DNA of 58,346 nt, from positions 1 to 58,346 of the forward strand of contig JAFGHO010000099.1 of the NCBI GenBank assembly GCA_016930085.1, given 5' to 3'. Numbering within the stretch: position 1 is the stretch's first letter; each line of letters opens with the position of its first letter. Source of the DNA: Spirochaetales bacterium. GTDB lineage: Bacteria; Spirochaetota; Spirochaetia; SZUA-6; JAFGRV01. Shown here one piece after another: positions 23,838 to 31,825 of the stretch. The notes under the pieces were generated by a model. It worked only from the letters and a program-made list of their open reading frames with translations. It made no database searches and was not told the origin of the DNA. The position numbers and the translations under genes were made by a program.

Positions 23838-24890
23838 TTATGTTGTATTTCGCGATATATGAAAGTAAGTGAGATATCCCGTCTCCGGGGTAAATACGTG
23901 TTTGGCGCGGTTGACATAATATTTACCGGAAAACCTGGTTCCCACTTCCTTGAGAATGACCATGGAGCCGGCCTTTATATTGTAATTTCCTTCCGATTTT
24001 CCCAGCCCTTTAACGTAATTCATGGCATTGCCCGACAGTATATCGAGTGCCATATTCCGGGCTTCATTCTGATCCGGTATATCGTCGGCGACGACAACCA
24101 TTTTTACATCACCGAAATTGTCTTTTACCAGTTTTCCTCCAAGGATATCCCCGTCAAATGGTTTGTTGAGGTCATCGACGGTGGCCGTTCCGACTACCGA
24201 TTCCCCCTTGTCGTTGTCCCATCCCCTGACTTCCACTTCCGTAACGATGGAGTTGGTGTCCGTCTGAACGCTGAATTCGAGGAGTGTTTTGCCCCATTCC
24301 AGGATAATGTCTTTTCCCGATGAGTCTTCCATCCGTTTGAAAATGAGTTTCTTGTCGCAGACGTTCACTCTGCAGTTGTAATTTCTGGCCATTGCCATGA
24401 TATAGTCATAATCGGTCTGATTATACTGCATGGTAAAAAGATGGTTATGTGGAAGATCGTCGATTTCCGCGCCCAGACCGCACTCGTCCGCTATCTGGCG
24501 GATGATATCGGCATCGGTGACATTGTTGAACGCCCTTGTTTTTTTGCCCCTGAAAAGGCTGTGTAGTCCGTTTTTCCCCCGGACGACAAGGATATCATCG
24601 GCGTTCTTCCTGTATTGCGGATTGACTCCGACGATGATGCCGGAGATGATCTCCTCGACATCGTCTTTATAGCCGAGATGAATTTTCAATTCCGAACCGT
24701 CGGAAAAGTCCTCCGAATCGACCAACTGCCGTGAGGCGTCCGATAAGGTGACGGTGAATGTTGAAGGCATGTCGATTCTTTCATCGATAACGATATGTTT
24801 GACGCTGGCTTCTTTTACGCCGGAAAGCCGCGTCCCGTTGATGTAAATGATAAAACAGGGGGTAAGGTTTTTGGTTTCGTTGTCTCCCAC
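23838..24890 (-). CDS. gpD-like baseplate hub protein (gp27 fold)
   Basis: The 350-residue protein matches the phage late control D family: an N-terminal strand set with VTLSDASRQLVDSEDFSDGSELKIHLGYKDD, a SGIIVGV strand, ADIIRQIADECGL, then YNQTDYDYIMAMARNYNCRVNV (the typical helix before the second barrel). It forms the central hub that carries the spike. The length stops at the hub: the OB fold and triple-stranded needle found in VgrG or Afp8 (about 500 residues or more) are missing. The spike must come from another gene that I cannot identify in the window. It starts 23 bases after the LysM gene. Confidence 0.85.
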   Translation of the reverse strand: MGDNETKNLTPCFIIYINGTRLSGVKEASVKHIVIDERIDMPSTFTVTLSDASRQLVDSEDFSDGSELKIHLGYKDDVEEIISGIIVGVNPQYRKNADDILVVRGKNGLHSLFRGKKTRAFNNVTDADIIRQIADECGLGAEIDDLPHNHLFTMQYNQTDYDYIMAMARNYNCRVNVCDKKLIFKRMEDSSGKDIILEWGKTLLEFSVQTDTNSIVTEVEVRGWDNDKGESVVGTATVDDLNKPFDGDILGGKLVKDNFGDVKMVVVADDIPDQNEARNMALDILSGNAMNYVKGLGKSEGNYNIKAGSMVILKEVGTRFSGKYYVNRAKHVFTPETGYLTYFHISRNTT

Positions 24891-24913
24891 CGATTCACTC
24901 CGGATTCATTTGT

Positions 24914-25534
24914 TTAATAAAGCGGCGGAAGCCGCAATATGGTCCCCGGTTTGATATGGAGCGGGTCCTCTATATTGTTTGCATCCGCTATTTCCCTCCA
25001 TTTTCGGGGATCGGCGTATTCCCGGGCCGCGATGGAAGAGATAGTTTCGCCTTCCCGTAGTACGATTCGTTTTGTGTGATCCGCCGAATGACGGGGGTTT
25101 TTCTTGATTTGCGATGCCGCCGTGGAATACTCCTTGAACAACACCTTGAGAATCGCCCTGACCGGCGTCCCGTCGTTCATGAACATGGTAAACCGCTGTA
25201 TGAGATCTTCGAGTACGCATTTGAATTTGAGTTTACCCCATGAAAACAACAATAACGGCGGTCTGTGTTCGTCGGCGTTCACGTACATCAACTCTTCGAT
25301 TTGATCGGTGTATTGCCGGACATCGGTTTTTTCGTCCGAGGTATCGAGAAAAAGTTCCATGCTGAGTCGTTTTCTTTCTCCCATCGTAAACTGTACCGCG
25401 GGTGAATCCAGACCGTGTATTTCCTCTTCCCGCCATGGTGTTTTCTTTTCGATGATGTATTCTTTCGGATTGAAAAGTACTTCTATTTCCTTATCCGTAT
25501 CAAGATTCTTTATTACCGCCTTTTCCAGGGCCAT
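24914..25534 (-). CDS. LysM-domain baseplate adaptor (gp53/Pvc7-like)
   Basis: The 206-residue protein starts at ATG 25534 after GGGAGAG (25541-25547); the TTG at 25555 is less likely. Residues about 10-140 (EVLFNPKEYIIEKKTPW, then LSMELFLDTSDEKTDV and PPLLLFSWGKLKFKCVLEDLIQRF) match the N-terminal domain of the Pvc7/Afp7 and gp53 group. The last 50 residues form a LysM domain (VLREGETISSIAAREYADPRKWREIADANNI, then IKPGTILRLP). It links the hub to tube and wedge. The neighbours, tube upstream and hub downstream, are in the usual order. Confidence 0.9.
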   Translation of the reverse strand: MALEKAVIKNLDTDKEIEVLFNPKEYIIEKKTPWREEEIHGLDSPAVQFTMGERKRLSMELFLDTSDEKTDVRQYTDQIEELMYVNADEHRPPLLLFSWGKLKFKCVLEDLIQRFTMFMNDGTPVRAILKVLFKEYSTAASQIKKNPRHSADHTKRIVLREGETISSIAAREYADPRKWREIADANNIEDPLHIKPGTILRLPPLY

Positions 25535-25588
25535 TGTTTCTCTCCCTTCTTTCAAACGTTTTTCATCATATAAAGGCCGTCAGTGCGA

Positions 25589-26035
25589 TTATGTGTTGTC
25601 GACCTCGATTCCTTCATGGGCGATCTCGATTCGTTCGATTGCCGCTCCCTGTATATTCACACCGAGTTTCGGCCCGACCCATCTGCACGGGAATGCCCGG
25701 TAAAAATTCCATCGTTTTATCTCTTTTTTCCCGTCTGTTTTATAAAGAATGATGGAACCGTTTTTCCGTTCCACCGCTTTATCGCTTAAAACCGTGTTCG
25801 TATACCATTCGAATAATTCATTGTTGTCGGTAACACCGTGTTCCAGAACGATGTTCGGGTATCGTGTACGGCCGAAAAACTTATGGGTGTTCGTATTGAG
25901 TCCGCCCTCTTCGACCTCATGCACGTATGTTTCGGCTTCCAGGCCTTCACACCGATAGAATTTGGCCGATTGTATTCCCTCGATTTCGATGGCGAAATAT
26001 GCCGCTTGATTGACATCGTTTCGCTCTTCTCCCAT
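25589..26035 (-). CDS. Tail tube protein paralogue (gp19/Pvc5-like, tube initiator)
   Basis: The 148-residue protein belongs to the T4 gp19-like tube family: AAYFAIEIEGIQSAKFYRCEGLEAETYVHEVEEGG, then RTRYPNIVLEHGVTDNNELFEWY and a SGAAIERIEIAHEG-like ending (GAAIERIEIAHEGIEV). It differs from the first tube protein (28068-28496), being closer to the Pvc5/Pvc1-type with the VEEGGLN loop. It may start tube polymerisation on the hub. GAGGAGG lies ahead of the ATG at 26035. Confidence 0.88.
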   Translation of the reverse strand: MGEERNDVNQAAYFAIEIEGIQSAKFYRCEGLEAETYVHEVEEGGLNTNTHKFFGRTRYPNIVLEHGVTDNNELFEWYTNTVLSDKAVERKNGSIILYKTDGKKEIKRWNFYRAFPCRWVGPKLGVNIQGAAIERIEIAHEGIEVDNT

Positions 26036-26109
26036 ATTGATACCTCCTCTTAATGGTATACTGCCGTCATGTCATTTTGGACGGCATTTTTATTCCTACC
26101 CCGAATAAA

Positions 26110-27879
26110 CTATTCCTGTTGAAGCGTCACGATACTGTCTTCGGTGTTGGCCGTTAACTTCAAAACAAGAAACTCGGCGGGCCGCGCGATCGAGAGCCCG
26201 ACTTCGATATTGATTCTTCCCGCATCGACTTCTTCAGGAGGATTGAGTTCGTCGTCGCATCGAATATAAAACCCTTCTTCGGGAATCTTGCCTTTCATGT
26301 ACCCCTGCCGCCATAGGTCGAGAAGGAATGCGTAGACATGGCGTACGAGCCTTTTTCTCAATAAGCTGTTATTCGGTTCAAAAACGGCCCAGCCCGTTCC
26401 CTTTCTTACCGCGTCTCGTATGGTACTGAACGTCCGCCGTACATTGATATACCGCCAGTCTTTCTCGCTCGAGAGGGTTCGCGCCCCCCATATCTTGACG
26501 CCGCTGCCGGCTATATACTTGAAGCAGTTTATCCCTTTCGGATAGAGGACGTCGTAAACTTCTTTTTCGATAATCTGTTCGAGCCCGACCGCCCCGCGTA
26601 TATATTTGTTGGCGGGAGTGCTGAAAACGCCTTCGGTCCTGTCCCCGTATGCGTATACTCCGGCCGTGTGTCCTGAAGGAGGAACGACGAGCGTGGATAG
26701 TTTGGTTACGTCTTCGGGGTTGATGATTTCGATGCGCGGGCAGTACATGGCCGCGCATTTGCTGTCAAACCTGGCTCTCCAGTCGATGAGGCCGGCGGCA
26801 TTGTCGAAAATCGGTGTATCCAAAACGGCGAATCTGTTCCCGATCGCTTCACAATGGTCGATGATCGCTTTCTGAACGATAAAGATATTTTCGATCGCCT
26901 TCTCCCGATCCTTCTCGATCAATTCCTGAAATAAAAGCACATCGGGCGATGCGATCAGCGAGATGTCGGCGCATGATTTGAAAACGCCGATGCCCGCGTT
27001 GTCATTTAATCCATTGAAATATCCGATAAAATCCGCGGGAGTCAGGTTCAACATCCCGTTTTTCCCGTGTTTCAGATTGACATAAAAAAGTTCACCGGGA
27101 AGACCCGTTTCTTTTTCTTCGATCGTGATAAGATGAGAGGCGGCATTGATTCGATCGACAAAGTAATGATTGTCGGTTTTTTTCGGTGATACATACAGGT
27201 ATTCTTCCCCTTTTTTCCCGTCCATGACGACGATGTTGAGGAGGAGTTTTTCGCAAAACGCTTTTTCCTTTTCAGGATCGATTTTTTTCTTTAATCCCGA
27301 TGTGAGATAAATACGATTTTTTTCAATCGATTTTACTTTTACGTATTCGAAGTGTTTCTGCCCCCTGAGGCAAAGATAATCGTCTCGTTCGATGTCCTGT
27401 GTCGAAGCGACGATGATGCAATTCTTTTCTTTATTGACAGATTCACATCGTGTCGTTGCGTACGCGGTGTGCCATAATTTAATCGACAGGCCGTTCCCCC
27501 AAATTCCTTCCGAGTTCGCGCGGATGATGTAGCCGGTTTTTCCGTCCTGATTTTCAAGTTCGTAAAAGGCCTTTGTCGCGAATGTATCGTCCGTTTCCGA
27601 GTCTTTTTTCTTTGGGGTATGTGCGATTCTTACGACGATGCATTCTTCTCCGCCGGAATTGAAAAAGCCGTATACCGCATAGGCGAGATATCCGTAATTG
27701 ATGAACCCGCCGAAGATGTTGAGAAATTGTGAAAAATCCTTAATCCTTGTACCCTTGTTAAGCGGGCCTTTTTCCGCGATCCCGATAAACCCGGTCACAC
27801 ATTTATTGGAAATCTTTATCGGGACAATACGTTTTGGTGCATCTTCAATATAAATCCCAGGACTATTGTAGTTAGCCAT
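26110..27879 (-). CDS. Contractile sheath protein, full-length
   Basis: The 589-residue sheath starts MANYNSPGIYIEDAPK, the canonical sheath N-terminus. It has the TGFIGIAEKGP strand, an inserted surface domain (about residues 90-290), and the C-terminal handshake region (INVRRTFSTIRDAVRKGTGWAVFEPN, FYIRCDDELNPPEEVDAG). It shares its C-terminal half closely with the short sheath at 5129-6349. The start at 27879 is chosen by homology; no clear ribosome-binding site lies ahead of it or of ATG 27888. It follows the major tube gene after a 188-base gap with a hairpin and a possible -35 box. Confidence 0.93.
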   Translation of the reverse strand: MANYNSPGIYIEDAPKRIVPIKISNKCVTGFIGIAEKGPLNKGTRIKDFSQFLNIFGGFINYGYLAYAVYGFFNSGGEECIVVRIAHTPKKKDSETDDTFATKAFYELENQDGKTGYIIRANSEGIWGNGLSIKLWHTAYATTRCESVNKEKNCIIVASTQDIERDDYLCLRGQKHFEYVKVKSIEKNRIYLTSGLKKKIDPEKEKAFCEKLLLNIVVMDGKKGEEYLYVSPKKTDNHYFVDRINAASHLITIEEKETGLPGELFYVNLKHGKNGMLNLTPADFIGYFNGLNDNAGIGVFKSCADISLIASPDVLLFQELIEKDREKAIENIFIVQKAIIDHCEAIGNRFAVLDTPIFDNAAGLIDWRARFDSKCAAMYCPRIEIINPEDVTKLSTLVVPPSGHTAGVYAYGDRTEGVFSTPANKYIRGAVGLEQIIEKEVYDVLYPKGINCFKYIAGSGVKIWGARTLSSEKDWRYINVRRTFSTIRDAVRKGTGWAVFEPNNSLLRKRLVRHVYAFLLDLWRQGYMKGKIPEEGFYIRCDDELNPPEEVDAGRINIEVGLSIARPAEFLVLKLTANTEDSIVTLQQE

Positions 27880-28041
27880 ATTAATCATTAAAGCTTACGT
27901 TTATAACGCTACTTTTCCTCTCTTCCCGGTTTTACGAAAAAGACGTGCCGTTCGTTTTTATAAGCCGATATATACGGTTCAGACGCCGTCATACATAGAT
28001 AAAGACTGATCGTGTACAAAGAGTAAGGAATTATGTCAACT

Positions 28042-28088
28042 GAAGACGCTGATAACGACGAACGGGATTAATCCCATTTGGCGTCTTC
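28042..28088 (-). promoter_or_regulatory. inverted repeats at the tube-sheath junction
   Basis: GAAGACGC (28042-28049) and GCGTCTTC (28081-28088) are perfectly complementary arms around the end of the tube gene, and a 12-base palindrome GGGATTAATCCC (28064-28075) lies inside the loop and contains the stop codon. A TTGACA box (minus strand, 28034-28039) follows. The structure may attenuate or process the message so that tube and sheath amounts are set separately. Confidence 0.4.
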
Positions 28089-28496
28089 GTACACTAAAGA
28101 AATACTCTCTGTTATCGGGCTGCCGTCCATACTGTCAAGATCGGAGAGGTCCCAACCGCACGGAACACATTCGAAAAGATTTCTTCTGGCGACTTCATCC
28201 GTTCCGTTTCGATCGTAGAAGACGATCGATACCGCTTTTCGTTCGGGGGTACCTTTTTCGATTGTCTCCCACCATGTTCGTAATGTTTTATCGCGGGGAT
28301 CGGCGTTCCGTGTAAGTGTGAGAATTTCGTATTTCACCTTTCCGGGAATTTTTCTGGAATTTCTGTCGATGCCGCCCATATCGTCACTGACCTCAGCTGT
28401 CGCACCGAGTCCCGTCACGGAAATGAAGTTGCCGTAATCGATTCCGTCAATTTCGACCTTGAAATTCTGTCTGTTTGTGGTGACATATTCGCCCAT
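28068..28496 (-). CDS. Major tail tube protein (gp19/Afp1 family)
   Basis: The 142-residue protein has the tube-family layout: FKVEIDGIDYGNFISVTGLGATAEVSDDMGG, then KYEILTLTRNADPRDKTLRTWWE and the C-terminal SITESISLVYEDAKWD strand. Hexameric rings of this protein stack into the inner tube that carries cargo. It is the first gene of the minus-strand CIS operon and has a consensus promoter and a GGAGGAAAT ribosome-binding site just ahead, consistent with high expression. Confidence 0.92.
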   Translation of the reverse strand: MGEYVTTNRQNFKVEIDGIDYGNFISVTGLGATAEVSDDMGGIDRNSRKIPGKVKYEILTLTRNADPRDKTLRTWWETIEKGTPERKAVSIVFYDRNGTDEVARRNLFECVPCGWDLSDLDSMDGSPITESISLVYEDAKWD

Positions 28497-28545
28497 ATTT
28501 CCTCCTCATAGAAAATAAAGAAATTATTTAATTAAAAACGTTTTG

Positions 28546-28574
28546 ATTATACCGTTCAGCCGGCTTTCTGTCAA
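28546..28574 (-). promoter_or_regulatory. consensus sigma-70 promoter of the tube-led operon
   Basis: On the minus strand TTGACA (28569-28574), a 17-base spacer and TATAAT (28546-28551) match the vegetative consensus exactly. Transcription would start near 28540, about 45 bases ahead of the tube ATG. It is the best promoter I see in the window and should drive the minus-strand CIS genes. Confidence 0.85.
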
Positions 28575-28615
28575 GAATAATATGTCAAGCCGAACGGAAA
28601 ACGTGCCGACGGGTA

Positions 28616-29437
28616 TCAGATACTGTGGGTGAGAAAACCGCCGTCAACGGGAATACATGTACCGGTCATGAATCCAGATGCCCTGTTGCTCGCGAGGAGG
28701 AGGGTGACTCCCGATAATTCTTCGACGGTTCCAAACCGCCCGAACGGTGTTCTCCCGATAATTGACTTGCCGCGTTCGGTATATTCGCCCTTTTTTTCAT
28801 CTTCAATCAAAACGTGTCTGTTTTGCTTTCCCAAAAAGAATCCCGGAGCGATCGCGTTTACCCTGATCCCGTACGGCGCGAAATCGGCGGCAAGTGCCCT
28901 GGTCATGGCGATGACCCCCGCTTTTGCCGCATCGTACGCCCAGACGCCGGGGAGGGGTCTGTATGATGCCATTGAGGCGATATTGATGATGGAACCTTTA
29001 ATATGATGCGCCATCCATAATGCGGCACACACCTTTATGGGGACGATACAGCCGGCAAGAAGATTATTATGGAGTACATTTTTGAAATTGTCCATGTTTG
29101 TCTGCAGGAAAGGATTAAGGCCGCCGACGCCGCCGACGCCGTTAACCAGGATCGTGGGCCGGCCGAACTCCTTTTCCGTCCGTTCCAGAGCTTTTTTCAC
29201 CGCATCTTCATCCCCCGTGTCCACGGTCAGCCCATGGACGGATTCGCTTTCTTGTATTCTGTCTCTGAGTCCGGAAACGACATCGTCCATCCGGGTATGA
29301 ACCCCCCGTCCCCAGAGTGAAACCCGGGCGCCCGCCAAAAGAAGCGTTTCCGCCATCCGAAACGGGATGGCACCGCCGGCGCCGGTAATAACCGCGATAT
29401 CGGTCTTTAAGGAAAAAAGTTCATCACAGAACGACAT
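28616..29437 (-). CDS. Short-chain dehydrogenase/reductase
   Basis: The 273-residue product (start ATG 29437, six bases after AAGGAAG) is a classical SDR. It has a nucleotide-binding loop near residue 18 (TGAGGAIPFRMAE, a slightly altered TGxxxGxG), a NGVGG stretch, the catalytic Ser in NIASMAS, Tyr and Lys in YDAAK, and the PVDGGF ending. It reduces or oxidises a hydroxy group with NAD(P). The divergent LarA-like and 6-phosphogluconate dehydrogenase genes suggest a sugar acid such as a gluconate or mannonate derivative as substrate, but specificity cannot be read from sequence. Confidence 0.88.
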   Translation of the reverse strand: MSFCDELFSLKTDIAVITGAGGAIPFRMAETLLLAGARVSLWGRGVHTRMDDVVSGLRDRIQESESVHGLTVDTGDEDAVKKALERTEKEFGRPTILVNGVGGVGGLNPFLQTNMDNFKNVLHNNLLAGCIVPIKVCAALWMAHHIKGSIINIASMASYRPLPGVWAYDAAKAGVIAMTRALAADFAPYGIRVNAIAPGFFLGKQNRHVLIEDEKKGEYTERGKSIIGRTPFGRFGTVEELSGVTLLLASNRASGFMTGTCIPVDGGFLTHSI

Positions 29438-29586
29438 ACCCATCTTCCTTTCATATTCCGGCCGCTTGAAAGAGGGCCGCAACATCGGTGGTTTCCCATC
29501 GGTATAACCCTATCGGGATTCACCGGCCCTGTCAATGATGAAATTCGGATGGCACGGGGCTTCTGCAGGTTTCCCGGCATCTCTCG

Positions 29587-29615
29587 TTGACCTTTTTACG
29601 TATATTTGATAACAA
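29587..29615 (+). promoter_or_regulatory. candidate promoter of the sugar-acid operon
   Basis: TTGACC (29587-29592) and TAACAA (29610-29615) are separated by 17 bases, 36 bases ahead of the HAD-like gene start. Five of six and four of six positions match the vegetative consensus. It lies in the divergent gap shared with the SDR gene. Confidence 0.35.
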
Positions 29616-29651
29616 TCGTAATCATCAAAGGTGTGTGAAAGGAATGCGGTT

Positions 29652-30524
29652 ATGGCGGATCATCTTGCGGAAATGATGCCGGAAAAAGACTTTTTTGTCG
29701 GTATCGACTCGGACGGATGTGTGTTCGATACCATGGAAATAAAACATAAGGAATGTTTTTGTCCCGCCTTTATCCGCCATTTCGAGCTGCAGGCGATATC
29801 GAAATACGCCCGTGCGGTATGGGAGTTCGTCAATCTTTATTCAAGGACAAGGGGCGAAAACAGGTTTATCGCCCTGCTTCACTCACTCGATCTTCTTTCC
29901 GGACTTAAGGAGGTGAAGGGAAGGGGAGTGAATGTTCCCGTCATGAATGGATTGAGGGCCTGGGTAAAAGAGGAGCAGCGTCTCGGCAATCCCTCACTCA
30001 GGATCGCTGTGACACGAACCGGCGACCGGGATCTCGAAAAAGCCCTTGAATGGTCGAAGGAGGTGAATGAAACAATCAGGAAAATGGTCAGGAACGTTCC
30101 CCCTTTCCCGCTTGTCCGCGAAAGCCTCACAACCTTGAGCCTGCGCGCCGATTGTATCGTTGTCTCATCGACACCGGTTGAGGCTTTACGGCGTGAATGG
30201 GAAGAGCACCGGATCGCGTCGTTCGTCCGTCTCATTGGGGGACAGGAAATGGGAAATAAAGGACAGCAACTGCGTCTTGCGACAAAAAGGCGGTACCCCT
30301 CAAACCATCTTCTCATGATCGGGGATGCGCCGGGAGATATGAAAGCAGCGAGAGAAAACAATGCCCTTTTTTATCCTGTTATTCCCGGAAGGGAAGAAGC
30401 ATCGTGGCAGCGTTTTCATAAAGAAGCGGCGAGCCGGTTTTTCGGTGAAAGCTACGCGGGTGATTACGAACAGGGACTCATACGGGAATTTGAGACCTCC
30501 CTGCCCGATGAGCCCAACTGGTGA
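29652..30524 (+). CDS. HAD-superfamily hydrolase
   Basis: The 290-residue protein has the HAD motifs in order: motif I IDSDGCVFDTM (near residue 20), motif II IVVSSTP, and motif IV MIGDAPGDMKAA. A large helical cap lies between motifs I and II, as in phosphatases of small substrates. I chose ATG 29652, preceded by AAAGGAA; a GTG at 29631 is possible. It starts the operon with the LarA-family and 6-phosphogluconate dehydrogenase genes and probably dephosphorylates a sugar phosphate; the substrate is unknown. Confidence 0.78.
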   Translation: MADHLAEMMPEKDFFVGIDSDGCVFDTMEIKHKECFCPAFIRHFELQAISKYARAVWEFVNLYSRTRGENRFIALLHSLDLLSGLKEVKGRGVNVPVMNGLRAWVKEEQRLGNPSLRIAVTRTGDRDLEKALEWSKEVNETIRKMVRNVPPFPLVRESLTTLSLRADCIVVSSTPVEALRREWEEHRIASFVRLIGGQEMGNKGQQLRLATKRRYPSNHLLMIGDAPGDMKAARENNALFYPVIPGREEASWQRFHKEAASRFFGESYAGDYEQGLIREFETSLPDEPNW

Positions 30525-30534
30525 TGGAGGACGG

Positions 30535-31797
30535 ATGCTGTACGCCAACAGGGGATCGATAAACGAATCCCTTACCGATGCCGAGGTGATTGAGGAACTC
30601 GATAAAGCGCTTGAAAAAATAGGCGGCAGGGAGAAGGTCCTTGTCATTCCTCCCGATATAACAAGGCTTCATTCCCGTGCCGGATTTATCACGGAATTTA
30701 TATGGAAGCGCCTGAAGCACCGCCTGAAGGCCATTCTTCCCGCAACAGGTACCCACGCCCCCATGACGGAAGACCAACTGAAGCAGATGTTCGGTGATAT
30801 TCCCTCAAGCCTTTTCAAGGTTCACGACTGGATCAAGGATACGATTACCCTCGGTGTGATCTCATCGGAGGAGGTCTCATCGATAACCGGCGGAATGACG
30901 GCGATGAGCTGGCCGTGTGAAATCAACCGGCTTATTATAAACGGGGGATACGATTGTATTTTTTCGATCGGTCAGGTGGTCCCCCATGAGGTGGCAGGCA
31001 TGGCCAATTACACGAAAAACATCCTTATCGGGACGGGGGGCAAGAAGGGTATCGACAGAAGTCATTACATCGCCGCACTGTATGGTATCGAAAAAATCAT
31101 GGGCACACCGGAAAATCCGGTGAGGAAGATTCTCGATGAGGCGGGTTCCCGCTTTTTGTCCGATATACCGATTATCTATATACTCACGGTGATAAGCGGA
31201 GACGGTCAAGGAAACAACAAAGTGAGGGGGATCTATATCGGGGACGACCGGGAGTGTTTTACCGCTGCGGCTGCGCTTTCACATCAGGTAAATATCATTC
31301 ACGTTCAACGACCGCTATCGAAAATAGTCGTATACCTCGATCCCAGGGAATACCGGAGTACATGGCTAGGTAACAAGGCCGTCTACCGGACACGGACCGC
31401 ATGTGCAGCCGGCGCCGGGATAATAATACTGGCGCCCGGTATCGAGTCTTTCGGCGAAAACAGTATCACCGACGCGTTGATACGCCGCTACGGTTATCGG
31501 GGAAGTGAAACCATACAACGCCTGGTCGGGGAAGAGGAACCTCTTGCCTCCAATCTCGGTGTCGCGGCACACCTCATTCATGGGTCGACAGAAGGCAGGT
31601 TCACCGTCACGCTTTGTGCGGGGAAACTTTCAAAAAGAGAGGTGGAACGTGTGGGGTATTCATATGCCGCCTACGAATCCATGATTCGTGGTTATGATCC
31701 TGAAAGACTGTGCCCCGCATTCAACAGGCTGAATAACGGGGAGACAATTTACTATATCGATAATCCCGGATTGGGATTATGGAAATACCGCGCGTGA
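30535..31797 (+). CDS. LarA-family nickel-pincer racemase/epimerase
   Basis: The start at 30535 follows GGAGG; the longer open frame overlaps the upstream gene and is not used. The 420-residue protein keeps the cofactor residues of lactate racemase LarA at matching spacing: Asp41 and Arg44 (PDITR), His74 (THAPMT), His151, Lys161 and His177, with 10 and 26 residues between His151 and the others exactly as His174, Lys184 and His200 of LarA. It should invert the C2 centre of a 2-hydroxy acid. Its companion 6-phosphogluconate dehydrogenase suggests a sugar acid such as gluconate, whose 2-epimerisation is known in this family. The LarB/C/E cofactor-making genes are not in the window. Confidence 0.85.
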   Translation: MLYANRGSINESLTDAEVIEELDKALEKIGGREKVLVIPPDITRLHSRAGFITEFIWKRLKHRLKAILPATGTHAPMTEDQLKQMFGDIPSSLFKVHDWIKDTITLGVISSEEVSSITGGMTAMSWPCEINRLIINGGYDCIFSIGQVVPHEVAGMANYTKNILIGTGGKKGIDRSHYIAALYGIEKIMGTPENPVRKILDEAGSRFLSDIPIIYILTVISGDGQGNNKVRGIYIGDDRECFTAAAALSHQVNIIHVQRPLSKIVVYLDPREYRSTWLGNKAVYRTRTACAAGAGIIILAPGIESFGENSITDALIRRYGYRGSETIQRLVGEEEPLASNLGVAAHLIHGSTEGRFTVTLCAGKLSKREVERVGYSYAAYESMIRGYDPERLCPAFNRLNNGETIYYIDNPGLGLWKYRA

Positions 31798-31825
31798 TGT
31801 GCGGAGTGAAAAGGAGAACCATAGA

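Noticed and set aside
972-28496. Prophage or type VI secretion system
   Set aside because: No capsid, portal, terminase, integrase or lysis genes and no TssJ, TssL or TssM-like genes are present; DUF4157, Pvc16-like and LysM adaptor genes fit an extracellular contractile injection system.
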